Assembly (NCBI RefSeq): GCF_040049275.1
Contig: NZ_JBDZDT010000007.1
Span: 1-64,000, forward strand
Direction: 5' to 3'
DNA length: 64,000 nucleotides
Source of the DNA: Aquabacter sp040049275
Lineage (GTDB): Bacteria; Pseudomonadota; Alphaproteobacteria; Rhizobiales; Xanthobacteraceae
In this document: positions 40,951-49,798 of the stretch, piece by piece
Layout: every line of letters starts with the position of its first letter
How positions within the stretch are numbered: the first letter of the stretch is position 1
Notes under the pieces: generated by a model
Told to the model about the DNA's origin: nothing
What the model saw: only the letters and a program-made list of their open reading frames with translations
Databases searched by the model: none
Translations under genes and position numbers: made by a program

Positions 40951-42558
40951 TCACGCAGTACCGGAAACGGGCTGGGGCGCGCGGACATAGCCGCCGGTGG
41001 CCCGGTCCCAGGTGGTCTGCCCAATCCCGTCGGCCATGAGCCGATACTTCTCGACCTTGCTGTTGGGCGTGCGCGGCAGGGCCGCCACGAAGTCCACGTA
41101 GCGCGGCGTCATGAAGCGGGGCAGCCGGCCCTGGAGCCAATCCAGCAATTCATCCGGGCGCAAGCCAGAGGCCGGCGACACCTCGCATACGATGCGCACG
41201 TCGTCCTCGCCCTCGGCGGCGGGCACCGCCACGGCGGCGCAATCGCTCACGGCCGGATGGGAGATCACCACGCTCTCGATCTCATAAGGTGAGATGTTCT
41301 CGCCGCGCCGCCGGATGCGCTCCTTCTTGCGCGAGGTGAAGAAGACGTATCCATCTTCGTCCGCGCGGGCATAGTCGCCGGTCTTGAACCACAAATCGGC
41401 GAAGGTCTGCAGCGTCTCCGAGGGCTTGTTGATGTAACTGCGCATCATGATGGAGGGCAGTTTCGGCCGCAGGGCGATCTCGCCGATGGCACCGCGAGAC
41501 ACAGGCAGACCCTGCTCGTCGACGATGTTCAGCTCCCAATCCTCGTGGATCCGCCCGCAGCTTCCCTCCCGGCGCTCGCCGAAGGGGGTGTAGAGCGTAA
41601 GGCCGGTCTCGGTCATGCCGTAGGCCTCCACGAGCTTCACCCCGAACCGCTCCTCGAACCCCGCATCGTAGCTGGCATTGAACATGCGTGTCATGCGGTG
41701 CGCGCGATCGAACGGGCCGGGCGGCTGGGCTTTGAGCATGGTCTGCATGGTGAAGATGGTCTGGCCGATGGTTGCGCCACACGCAGCCGCCTGCTGGAAA
41801 TAGCGCGAGGCGCTGAACTGGCGGGCGATGACCACCTTCGCGCCCATCATCAGGCAGGGGAGGGCGCCGAGGCGGCTCGCGACCCCATGGAAGAGCGGCA
41901 TGGGCGTGAACAGCACGTCGTCCCGCGAAAGGTTCACCGCCCGCAGGAAGGTGCATGTGGAGGAGAAGAAATGCCCGTTCGGCATCACCACACCCTTGGA
42001 AGGGCCGGTGGTTCCGGAGGTGTACATGATCGCCTGGGTGTCCTCGAAGGTGCAGGCCACCTCGGGGTCGGCGCCGTCGCCGGCGAGCAGTTCCTCGTAT
42101 CCGAGCCAGCGCGCCGGGCCCGCCGGGCGGTCCGCCACGCCGGCGCCGACGACGCCAACCCATTCCAGGGCGGCGCGCGTCTGCGCGCCGGTGTCAGCCA
42201 GTGCCGGCAGATAGTCGGCGGAAAGAATGAGGGCGCGGCTGCCGGAATCCGTCAGCAGATAGTCCAGCAAGGCGCCGGTATAGGTGGTGTTGATGGGCAC
42301 GATCACCGCGCCGATATTGACGCAGGCGTACCAGGTGAAGATGAACTCCGCGCCGTTGGGAAGCATCATGGCGATGCGGTCGCCCTTGCCGATGCCGAGC
42401 CGGCGGAAGCTGCACGAAAGCGCGCGCACGATCCGGTAGGTGTCGGCGAACGACCAGACCTCCCCGTCCACCTCCAAATATGGGCGGTCCGCCTCGCGTT
42501 CCGCCGTCCGGCGCAGGATGGGGCCGAGAACGCGGTCCTGAAGCGGCAAATTGTGCAT
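40951..42558 (-). CDS. AMP-forming acyl-CoA ligase (class I adenylate-forming)
   Basis: A 535-residue acyl-CoA synthetase. The ATP motif is MYTSGTTGPSKGVVMP (about residue 168), then YGMTETGLT (about 305), the hinge GDYARADEDGYVFF and KERIRRRGENISPYEIE, and the catalytic lysine in RTPNSKVEKYRL near the C-terminus. It activates a carboxylic acid to its CoA ester with AMP and pyrophosphate as products. The ATG at 42558 has GGAG 13 bases upstream; a TTG nine bases earlier has better spacing. It likely acts on the acid made by the neighbouring alcohol/aldehyde oxidation operon. Confidence 0.92.
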   Translation of the reverse strand: MHNLPLQDRVLGPILRRTAEREADRPYLEVDGEVWSFADTYRIVRALSCSFRRLGIGKGDRIAMMLPNGAEFIFTWYACVNIGAVIVPINTTYTGALLDYLLTDSGSRALILSADYLPALADTGAQTRAALEWVGVVGAGVADRPAGPARWLGYEELLAGDGADPEVACTFEDTQAIMYTSGTTGPSKGVVMPNGHFFSSTCTFLRAVNLSRDDVLFTPMPLFHGVASRLGALPCLMMGAKVVIARQFSASRYFQQAAACGATIGQTIFTMQTMLKAQPPGPFDRAHRMTRMFNASYDAGFEERFGVKLVEAYGMTETGLTLYTPFGERREGSCGRIHEDWELNIVDEQGLPVSRGAIGEIALRPKLPSIMMRSYINKPSETLQTFADLWFKTGDYARADEDGYVFFTSRKKERIRRRGENISPYEIESVVISHPAVSDCAAVAVPAAEGEDDVRIVCEVSPASGLRPDELLDWLQGRLPRFMTPRYVDFVAALPRTPNSKVEKYRLMADGIGQTTWDRATGGYVRAPQPVSGTA

Positions 42559-42908
42559 GGGATGCAATCTGAAACTCCACGGACATGCGGGTGCACCGCC
42601 CATTCCCTTGGCCGCGCGCTGACGCCGCCGGCGGGGGTGCTCAAGCCCGTCATCTCTATCGGGCGAGGCCGCTGCTCCAGCACCCTAAAAAGGTGGATAG
42701 GTCATATGCCACCGAGCATGCGGCAACTCTGCCCACCGTTGAACTGTATAGGTCTTATACCGAGTGGGTATGAATGCCGGAAAAGCCCGGCCGTTATCGT
42801 GGCAGCATGTCCAGGCCGCCGGATGCGACAGTGTTCGGCAGGTGCGGGCGGTAGATCAAAAATGAGGCGGGCAGAAAAAGCCGGCTCGCCCGCTCATGGG
42901 AGGCAGGC
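42559..42908. promoter_or_regulatory. Divergent promoter region with a GTATA-TATAC palindrome
   Basis: The 350-base gap between the acyl-CoA ligase and the divergent Bug gene contains the inverted repeat GTATA-GGTCT-TATAC at 42746-42760, with a further GGTATGA nearby. GTATAC-type palindromes are commonly bound by GntR FCD regulators; such a regulator is encoded at 44346. No gene is seen. Confidence 0.45.
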
Positions 42909-43874
42909 ATGTCCATCATCGGACGCGTTTTAGTTTTGGTGGCATGTCTTGTCACGTCAGCCGGCGCGTTCGCCGCGACCGACTATCCCACACGGCCGAT
43001 CCGCATCATCGTCACCTACACCCCTGGTGGCGCATCGGACATTATCGCGCGCCTGGTGGGTGACGAGCTTTCCAAGGCATGGAACCAGCCGGTCATCATT
43101 GATAACCGGCCGGGTGCAGGCGGTGCCCTCGGGCTCGAAGCCGCCGCCCGCAGCGCGCCGGACGGCTATACGCTGGTGGTCGGCGTGAGCGGCACGCTGG
43201 TCATCGGGCCGCACCTGATGAAGAACCTGACCTACGATACCCGCAAGGACTTCAAGCCGGTTGCGATGCTGTCTCGGGTAGAGAACATCCTCGTGGTCAA
43301 TCCGGATTTTCCCGCCAAGGACATCAAGCAGTTGATCGCGCTTGCCAAGGCAAAGCCGGGCGAACTCAACTACGCCACGGGAGCGACCGCCTTCCAGCTC
43401 TGCATGGAATTGTTCAAGGCGGAGACCGGTGTCGAGATCGCTGCGATCCCCTACAAGGGCGACGGCCCAGCCGCGCTCGACGTGATCGCCGGGCGCGTCC
43501 CGATCATGGTTTCCTCGGTCGGCGCCCAACTGGGCGCGGTGCGGGCCGGCAAGCTTAGGGCATTGGCGGTGCTTGGCGCGAACCGCGTAGCGACGCTGCC
43601 TGACGTGCCCACCATGAGCGAGGCGGGCGTGTCTAACTATCTGGCGGTGGGCTGGAACTCCCTCGTCGCGCCAGCTGGCGTCCCAGATGAGATTGCAGAC
43701 AAGCTTAACCGCGAAGTGAATCGGATTCTCGAACTGCCAGCGATCAAGAGCAAAATTATCGAGCAAGGCTTCGAGCCATGGCCCATGCCCCGCAGTGAGT
43801 TTGCAAGTATCATTGATAATGAATACGCAAAGTGGGGCGCTGTGGTGAAATCGTCTGGAATTCAACCTGAGTAA
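42909..43874 (+). CDS. Bug-family (TctC-like) periplasmic substrate-binding protein
   Basis: A 321-residue secreted protein with a signal peptide (SIIGRVLVLVACLVTSAGAFA) and the Bug opening TDYPTRPIRIIVTYTPGGASD. Also present are VIIDNRPGAGG, APDGYTLVVG, and PYKGDGPAALDVIAG. It should bind a carboxylate in the periplasm. No membrane subunits are adjacent. It is divergent from the acyl-CoA ligase, so the ligand may be the acid that is later activated. Confidence 0.93.
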   Translation: MSIIGRVLVLVACLVTSAGAFAATDYPTRPIRIIVTYTPGGASDIIARLVGDELSKAWNQPVIIDNRPGAGGALGLEAAARSAPDGYTLVVGVSGTLVIGPHLMKNLTYDTRKDFKPVAMLSRVENILVVNPDFPAKDIKQLIALAKAKPGELNYATGATAFQLCMELFKAETGVEIAAIPYKGDGPAALDVIAGRVPIMVSSVGAQLGAVRAGKLRALAVLGANRVATLPDVPTMSEAGVSNYLAVGWNSLVAPAGVPDEIADKLNREVNRILELPAIKSKIIEQGFEPWPMPRSEFASIIDNEYAKWGAVVKSSGIQPE

Positions 43875-44345
43875 TCAGTCGCGATCGCTTAAATTATTGG
43901 CCTAAAGACGTTTATCGTCGGTCTGCAAGGAGCCGCAGGAGGTGCGCGGCTCCGATACTGTGTGGCGCTCGCCGAGGGAGCGAACACGAATGGAATCCAA
44001 ATCGGCAGGCCACCGGTTGGGGCATGTTTCGCTTCAGCGGAGCTATGCGGGCGCAGAGAATGACTGGAGGCCAAGATTCACTTTCGGGTCGGCAACGAAG
44101 GTCTGAAGTCGGCGCAATCGGCTGATAGGTGCTGGTCGCGACGATCCTTTGGGGCGGTTTTCTGAATCTGGGTAAAGTCCTCGCCCCCAAGGCCGATGGG
44201 CCACCTGGATCGCCTCGAGGACGTTCTCCTTGGTGCGGTGCTAAGCCGCCAGCGACCGCGACCACCTCGTAGGGCCGGCCGCGCAATTCAATGGAACGTA
44301 AGCGACAGGCGGTCCGGAAAGCCACCAAGCAAGTCCGGGGCGGGC
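43875..44345. other. Gene-free stretch with a decayed repeat
   Basis: 471 bases between the Bug gene and the GntR gene. Besides the hairpin at 43929 it contains, from 44155, CGGTTTTCTGAATCTGG followed by a GTCC-CGCCCCC-GGCCG stretch. This resembles the segment at 50986 just before the attachment-like repeat, and a third copy at 59465. No gene is supported. Confidence 0.45.
43929..43953 (+). terminator. Stem-loop downstream of the Bug gene
   Basis: GGAGCCGC / GCGGCTCC arms with a 9-base loop, 54 bases past the stop. It has no T-run. Confidence 0.4.
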
Positions 44346-45188
44346 TCACCGCAGATGCGCGCCGCAAACCTTGATGAGACGTTCGATACCGAGGGCATGC
44401 GTGCGCACCAGCTGCTCCGCCCGGTCATGGTCCCGGGCGGCGATGGCTTCGACGATTCGTCCGTGCTCCAGGACCGAGCGTTCCGCATGATCAGTGCGGC
44501 TCAAAGCCACCGTGCTCAGGCCGCGCAGATGCAGGAACAGGGCGTCAAGCCTGCCGGCGATGAGGCTGTTGCGGGACAGCCGGGCCAGATGCCGGTGGAA
44601 GGTGAGGTTCTCCTCCGAATATTCCGAAGGCGTCTCACTCTCGCGCAACCAGGCGCAAGCGTCCGCCTTTTCCTGCAAGCCTTCGATCTCCGCGCTCGAG
44701 GCGACTGTACAGCACAGGCGCGCCGCCATGCCTTCCAGCGCCGCCCAGAGGGTGAGCCCCTCCAGGATTTCCCGCCGCGTTCGCCGCATCACCACAACGC
44801 CCCGGCGCGGTTCCGCCCGCACGAGACCTTCATGCTCAAGCAGCGTCACAGCCTCGCGGATGGGCGTGCGGGACACCCCGAGCTTCACCGCGAGTTGGCG
44901 CTCCTCCAGGCGCACCTCTTCGGAATGGCTGTAGATGTCCATCTCGAGGATGGCGCCCTTTAGCGTGTCGTACACCTTGGTCCGATAGCTCGCGCCCGGC
45001 GTGATGGGCGCGACATGGATGGCCGGGCGGCGGCGCCGAACCGGCTCGCGGCTTTCCGGCGCCTCCGGAAAATCGAGGTCGGACAACGACATCGCGTGGG
45101 ACAGAAGATGCTTCGAATACATGACCGCGGGCGTCTCGTGGAGGCAGGCCAGATTTTGCGGCGCACCATTCGTATTCGTTATATCCAT
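44346..45188 (-). CDS. GntR family (FCD) transcriptional regulator
   Basis: A 280-residue regulator. The winged helix (about residues 60-125) has LGVSRTPIREAVTLLEHEGLV. The FCD domain has the helices SEENLTFHRHLARLSRNSLIAG and HGRIVEAIAARDHDRAEQLVRTH. The N-terminus is longer than usual; the start is uncertain. ATG at 45188 is taken here, but ATGs at 45122 and 45092 are closer to the domain, and the palindrome CCATATGG at 45185-45192 overlaps the first choice. It is divergent from the MFS exporter and may also control the Bug gene. Confidence 0.88.
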   Translation of the reverse strand: MDITNTNGAPQNLACLHETPAVMYSKHLLSHAMSLSDLDFPEAPESREPVRRRRPAIHVAPITPGASYRTKVYDTLKGAILEMDIYSHSEEVRLEERQLAVKLGVSRTPIREAVTLLEHEGLVRAEPRRGVVVMRRTRREILEGLTLWAALEGMAARLCCTVASSAEIEGLQEKADACAWLRESETPSEYSEENLTFHRHLARLSRNSLIAGRLDALFLHLRGLSTVALSRTDHAERSVLEHGRIVEAIAARDHDRAEQLVRTHALGIERLIKVCGAHLR

Positions 45189-45510
45189 ATGGGAATATCG
45201 TTGAAAGGTCACTGATGCCGCGCCCCGCGCGCCGCTGGCCGAGGACAGCCACCCGGGACAGCTCCTTCGGCTCATGCCGAAGGAGAACGAGCATCCGTGT
45301 CTTTCAGAAGGAACAGGCCCTGGGATGATCGAGTGAGGCCGACTCTTGCCAGGAGGATGTCGTATAAGCACGGTCGTGCGGGTCGTTTTCCTTCCCTCAT
45401 TTCCATCATCTCTCCGAACTGGTTTTGCTCAATCTCCTGTTCATTCGGCGCAGGCGCAGCGGCGAGGCCGTCGGAAGCCCGCCCCAGTTCATCCCACGCC
45501 CAGGTCGCCC
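45189..45510. promoter_or_regulatory. Divergent region between GntR regulator and MFS gene
   Basis: 322 bases without a gene. The left edge has an AT-rich near-palindrome centred on CCATATGG (45185-45192, ATATCC / GGGAATAT flanks), a plausible autoregulatory operator or promoter. Nothing else was recognised. Confidence 0.4.
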
Positions 45511-46998
45511 ATGTCCGTCCACGCCACACCACGCCAGCGCGCCTACCTCGTCTGCGCAATCATGATGTCCACCTTCATGGTGGCGGTGGAATCCACCATC
45601 GTGGCCACCGCGATGCCGAGCATCGTCGGCCGGTTCGGCGGGTTCGAGCATTACAGCTGGGTGTTCTCCTCTTTCCTCCTGGCCCAGACCACCACCACGG
45701 TCATCTATGGCAAGCTCGCGGACATCTTCGGCCGCAAGCCGGCGCTGGTGGGCGGCATCCTCCTGTTCCTCATCGGCTCGGTGATGTGCGGCTTCGCCTG
45801 GTCGATGCTGTCGCTGGTGGCGTTTCGCCTGCTTCAGGGCATCGGCGCCGGGGCAATCCAGCCCATCACCATCACGCTCGTGGGGGATCTCTACCGGCTG
45901 GAGGAGCGCGGCAAAGTCCAGGGCTTCGTCGCGAGCGTCTGGGCAGGCTCGGCGGTGGTCGGCCCGCTGGTGGGCGGCCTTCTGGTGGACTACGCCTCGT
46001 GGGTCTGGATCTTCTGGATGAACATCCCCATCGGCCTCCTCGCCGTGGCCGGCTTCTGCCTCTTCCTGCACGAGCAGGTAGAGGCCAGAGAGAGCCCCAT
46101 CGACTATCCCGGCGCGGTCCTCCTCACCATCGCCATCGGCTCGCTGCTCCTCATCCTCGGCGAGAGCGGCGGCTCGGTGTGGCTGCTCATCACGTGCGGC
46201 GTGGTTTTCGTCCTCAGCGGCGCGGCCTTCGTCTGGCAGGAGCGGCGCGCGGCGGAGCCCATCGTCTCCTTCGACCTGTGGCGCCGCAGGTTGCTGGCCA
46301 CCTGCAACACCACGGCGCTCCTGTTGGGCGTGCTGCTGATCGGCTTCACCACCATCCTGCCGCTCTATGTGCAGGGCGTGCTCGGCTATTCGCCCATCGT
46401 CGCGGGGCTCACCCTGACCATGCTGATCCTCGGCTGGCCGATCTCGGTGAGCCAGTCGGCCCGGCTGTTCCGGGCGTTCGGCATCCGCGGCGCGCTCCGG
46501 ATCGTGAGCGCCATATTGCCGGTAGGCGCGGGCATCATGCTGTTCCTGACGCCCGGCAGCCATCCGGCGCTCGCCGGCGTGGGCTCGTTCCTGGTGGGCA
46601 TCGGCATGGGCACGACGAGCTTCACCTGCATCGTGCTGATCCAGGAGAGCGTGGAATGGTCCATGCGTGGCAGCGCCACGGCATCGAATATCTTCGCCCG
46701 CAATCTCGGCAGCGTGCTCGGCGCCACCGTGGCGGGGGCCATGCTGAACATTGGCCTGGCCTATTATTCAACGCCCGCCATCGCCGGCCGCGTCCACGAG
46801 GCGCTGAATCAGCCGGCGGGCCTTGCCGGGATGGCGGCCGATGCCACGTCCGTCACCGTGTTCGACCAGGCCCTGCACCTGACCTTCTGGGGCATCTTCG
46901 CCGTTGCCCTGCTGACGGCTGCCGCCACCTGGCTGATCCCGGTGCAGTTGTCCGGCCGGGACAAGCCGATTGAGGTCGCGCCGTCGCTGGGCGAATAG
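45511..46998 (+). CDS. MFS transporter, DHA2 (EmrB/QacA) drug-efflux type
   Basis: A 495-residue major facilitator with about 14 membrane segments. Motif A reads GKLADIFGRKPAL between segments 2 and 3. The first segment has MVAVESTIVATAMPSI, the DHA2-type motif D1. Motif C-like GSAVVGPLVGGLLV lies in segment 5. It exports drugs or toxic compounds with the proton gradient, possibly intermediates of the surrounding catabolism. No adjacent membrane-fusion protein is present. ATG at 45511. Confidence 0.9.
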   Translation: MSVHATPRQRAYLVCAIMMSTFMVAVESTIVATAMPSIVGRFGGFEHYSWVFSSFLLAQTTTTVIYGKLADIFGRKPALVGGILLFLIGSVMCGFAWSMLSLVAFRLLQGIGAGAIQPITITLVGDLYRLEERGKVQGFVASVWAGSAVVGPLVGGLLVDYASWVWIFWMNIPIGLLAVAGFCLFLHEQVEARESPIDYPGAVLLTIAIGSLLLILGESGGSVWLLITCGVVFVLSGAAFVWQERRAAEPIVSFDLWRRRLLATCNTTALLLGVLLIGFTTILPLYVQGVLGYSPIVAGLTLTMLILGWPISVSQSARLFRAFGIRGALRIVSAILPVGAGIMLFLTPGSHPALAGVGSFLVGIGMGTTSFTCIVLIQESVEWSMRGSATASNIFARNLGSVLGATVAGAMLNIGLAYYSTPAIAGRVHEALNQPAGLAGMAADATSVTVFDQALHLTFWGIFAVALLTAAATWLIPVQLSGRDKPIEVAPSLGE

Positions 46999-47075
46999 GT
47001 GGGGTGTCGTGCTCCCGGGGAGCCTCACCGCCACCGTTTCGGCGGCCCGGCGAAATCCGCAGACTGCTCAAGGCC

Positions 47076-47099
47076 AAAAAAAGCCCCCACACGGGGGGC
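47076..47099 (-). terminator. Rho-independent terminator of the leftward Bug gene
   Basis: Read on the minus strand: CCCCC-GTGT-GGGGG stem followed by a run of seven T. It lies about 60 bases past the stop at 47160. Confidence 0.8.
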
Positions 47100-47115
47100 C
47101 AGTTCGATCGATGTC

Positions 47116-47144
47116 TCAGTCCTGGCCAAGGTGGCCAGGACTGA
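47116..47144. terminator. Perfect 13-base hairpin between convergent genes
   Basis: TCAGTCCTGGCCA / TGGCCAGGACTGA with a 3-base loop (AGG), 16 bases past the Bug stop. It precedes the T-run terminator, giving two hairpins in series. It could act for the rightward MFS gene as well. Confidence 0.65.
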
Positions 47145-47159
47145 TCTCATCGACGGGGA

Positions 47160-48143
47160 TCATTGCTGCTGGATGCCCAGTTCCTTCATCAGGTTGGTCT
47201 GGAACGTGAGGTCGTCGCGCACATATTTGTCGAACCCCTTGGGATCGATATCGCCCGCGTAGAGGCTGGATTCCGCCAGGAGTGCCTTGACATCCTTGGC
47301 CTCCTGCGCCTTGCGCAACGCGTTGTAGAGAATGGTCACGATTTCCGGCGGCATCTGCGCGGGCCCGAAGATTCCGAAATATCCGGTCACTTCATAATCC
47401 GCATAGCCGAGCTGCTTCAGGGTCGGCACATCGGGCAGCGTCGGCGGACGGAGCGTTCCGGTGGTGGCGAGCGCCTTCACCTTTCCGCTCTTGATCAATG
47501 GCACCGCGGACACCGTGGACATGAAGGCCATGTCCACCTGCCCGCCCATCAGGTCGGTGTTCATGGTCGGGGAATTGTAAGGCACATCGGTGATGTTGAT
47601 CCCCGCCTGCTTCGCGAACAGAGCGCCTGCCACATGGGTGACGTTGCCGGTTCCGAGCGTTGCATAAGTCAGCTTGCCGGGATTGGCTTTCGCCGCCGCC
47701 ACCAGCTCGGGGATGGAGCTGAACTTGTTGGATATCACGGCCAGCCCATAGGACTGCGCGGCCAGGAAGATGGGCGTGAAGTCATCCACCGGCCGATAGG
47801 GAAGGGTGGCGGACAGGGCGGCGTTCGAGACGTGCGAGCCGGTGGTGAAGAGCAGGGTGTATCCATCGCCCGGCTGCTTCGCTACCGTGGTCGAGGCCAG
47901 TACGCCGTTCGCGCCGGGCCGGTTCTCCACCACCACGGGCTGGCCGAGCGTCTCGGTCATTTCCTTTGCATAGGCGCGCGCCAGCACGTCGATGGAGGCA
48001 CCGGGGGCGAAGGGGCAGATTATCCGGATGGCCCGCGTCGGAAAGTCCGCCGCGCGTACTTCTGCGCTGCCGACCGCAAAGCCGGCGCCGCCAATCAAAA
48101 GGCAGCTCACAAGTTTTGAGATGATCCTCGTCTTCCTGAACAT
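47160..48143 (-). CDS. Bug-family (TctC-like) periplasmic substrate-binding protein
   Basis: A 327-residue secreted protein: signal peptide with basic start (FRKTRIISK), hydrophobic LVSCLLIGGAGFAVG, and the opening ADFPTRAIRIICPFAPGASID. It keeps VVENRPGANG and the PYNSPTMNTDLMGGQVDMAF ligand loop. It is the third orphan Bug protein of the window. Two ATGs in a row occur; the second (48143) has GGAGG at five bases. It is followed by a strong terminator, and it lies 67 bases after the ALDH gene on the same strand, so the two may form an operon. Confidence 0.93.
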   Translation of the reverse strand: MFRKTRIISKLVSCLLIGGAGFAVGSAEVRAADFPTRAIRIICPFAPGASIDVLARAYAKEMTETLGQPVVVENRPGANGVLASTTVAKQPGDGYTLLFTTGSHVSNAALSATLPYRPVDDFTPIFLAAQSYGLAVISNKFSSIPELVAAAKANPGKLTYATLGTGNVTHVAGALFAKQAGINITDVPYNSPTMNTDLMGGQVDMAFMSTVSAVPLIKSGKVKALATTGTLRPPTLPDVPTLKQLGYADYEVTGYFGIFGPAQMPPEIVTILYNALRKAQEAKDVKALLAESSLYAGDIDPKGFDKYVRDDLTFQTNLMKELGIQQQ

Positions 48144-48210
48144 CATGTCCTCCCCATGCCGCTCGGGTGGCGGCTCATGCTTTGGTTGTTGATGGTGCAG
48201 CCCGAATGCC

Positions 48211-49692
48211 TCAGCCAAAAATGTCGTCGAGCGCCTCCCATTGGGGCACCGGGCCGAAACCCGTGGGGACGCGCAGCGCCTTCACATAGGTGAACTCGTT
48301 CAGCGTCATGGCCGCACGCTCGCGGCCATATCCGCTCGCCTTGGTGCCGCCGAACGGGCTGCCATTGCCGCCGCGGTTGAAGTTGTTGATGAAGACCACG
48401 CCGGCCTCCACCTCGCGCGCCACGCGGTTGACCCGGCCGGCATCACGGGAATAGATCCCCGCCACCAAGGCGAAGGCGGTCCCGTTGGCGATCTCGACGG
48501 CTTCCTCCTCGGTCTCGAAGCGCATGAGGCCGGTAACCGGGCCGAAGATCTCCTCCTGCGCGATGCGCATGTCCGGCTTCATTCCGGCAAACAGGGTCGG
48601 CTTCACGAAATAGCCGTCCTTCAGCGCCGGGTCCGTGGGCAGGTCCGCCTCGGCGAGGATGGTCGCGCCCTCCTCGAGGCCGATGCGGATATAGTCCAGC
48701 ACCTTGGCCTTCTGCGCCTTCGACACCAGCGGCCCCACATGGGCCTTGGGATCGGTGCCGGCACCGACCTTCAGGCGGCGGACGGCATTCGCCAGCCGCT
48801 CGGCGAACGTGTCGTAAACGCCCGCCTGCACCAAGATGCGCGAGCCCGCGGTGCAGGCCTCGCCCTTGTTGAAGAAGGCCGCATCCACCGCGTCGCGCAC
48901 CGCGCGGTCGAGGTCCGCATCGTCGAACACGATAAAGGGGTTCTTGCCGCCCAATTCCAGCAGGACAGGTACATGCCGGTCCGCCGCCGCCTTGAGGACG
49001 GCCGAGCCGGTGGAGGGCGCCCCGGTGAAGGAGATTTTGCGCACCAGCGGGTGCGTGGTGAGCGCCTGCCCCACGGCGGGGCCGACGCCCGGCACCACAT
49101 GCACGAGGTCAGGGGGCAGCACCTCGTTGATGATTTCGACGATGCGCATGATGGTGAGCGGCGCCTGCTCCCCCGGCTTCAGCACGATGGTGTTGCCGGC
49201 GGCCAGCGCCGGGGCCACTTTCGCGCCGGTGTGGATGGGCGGCCAGTTGAAGGGGATGATGCCGGCCACCACGCCGAAGGGCTCGCGCACGACCGTGGAG
49301 GTGATGTTCCCCATGTCGAGGGTCTCCCCCGCCATCTTGTCCGCGAGGCTGCCGAAATAGGCGAAGGCGTGGATGAGGGCGCCCACATCGAACAGGCGCG
49401 CATCCCGCACCGGCTTGCCGTTCTCGCGGCAGAGCAGCTCGGAGAGCTCGTCCGCGTGGTCTGCGAGCCGGCGGCTCGCCTGGATGAGAAGCTGGCCGCG
49501 CTCGCGTGCGGGGCGTCGGCGCCAGCTCAGATAGGCCTGGTGCGCAGCCTTCACAGCCTGATCCACTTCCTGCGCGCCGCCGCCCTGCACCGTGGCGAAC
49601 ACCGCGCCGGTCGCCGGATTGTCCACGGGGAATGCCTCTTCCGGCCGTTCGGAAGACCAGCGGGTGCGGACGATGTTCGAGGTCGCAGTCAT
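48211..49692 (-). CDS. NAD(P)-dependent aldehyde dehydrogenase
   Basis: A 493-residue ALDH. Catalytic Glu in LELGGKNPFIVFDDADLD (about residue 250), catalytic Cys in NKGEACTAGSRIL (about 285). PFNWPPIHTG and FTGAPSTGSAV form the cofactor site. The SFGGTKASGYGRE-like ending reads PFGGTKASGYGRERA. The ATG at 49692 follows GGGA. It is followed by the Bug gene on the same strand and preceded by an AraC gene, its probable regulator. Confidence 0.93.
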   Translation of the reverse strand: MTATSNIVRTRWSSERPEEAFPVDNPATGAVFATVQGGGAQEVDQAVKAAHQAYLSWRRRPARERGQLLIQASRRLADHADELSELLCRENGKPVRDARLFDVGALIHAFAYFGSLADKMAGETLDMGNITSTVVREPFGVVAGIIPFNWPPIHTGAKVAPALAAGNTIVLKPGEQAPLTIMRIVEIINEVLPPDLVHVVPGVGPAVGQALTTHPLVRKISFTGAPSTGSAVLKAAADRHVPVLLELGGKNPFIVFDDADLDRAVRDAVDAAFFNKGEACTAGSRILVQAGVYDTFAERLANAVRRLKVGAGTDPKAHVGPLVSKAQKAKVLDYIRIGLEEGATILAEADLPTDPALKDGYFVKPTLFAGMKPDMRIAQEEIFGPVTGLMRFETEEEAVEIANGTAFALVAGIYSRDAGRVNRVAREVEAGVVFINNFNRGGNGSPFGGTKASGYGRERAAMTLNEFTYVKALRVPTGFGPVPQWEALDDIFG

Positions 49693-49798
49693 GTCATTCC
49701 CATCACAGTGCGGCCGCTGAGCGGCTGCGACCACCATTCCGGGGAAACACGGGATGGCGTTAGGGCAATGATCCGTATTTCTTGCCCAATCGTCCGGC

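Noticed and set aside
43912..44367. 151-codon minus-strand open frame between Bug and GntR genes
   Set aside because: No recognisable motif, no ribosome-binding site, and it spans a decayed repeat and a hairpin.
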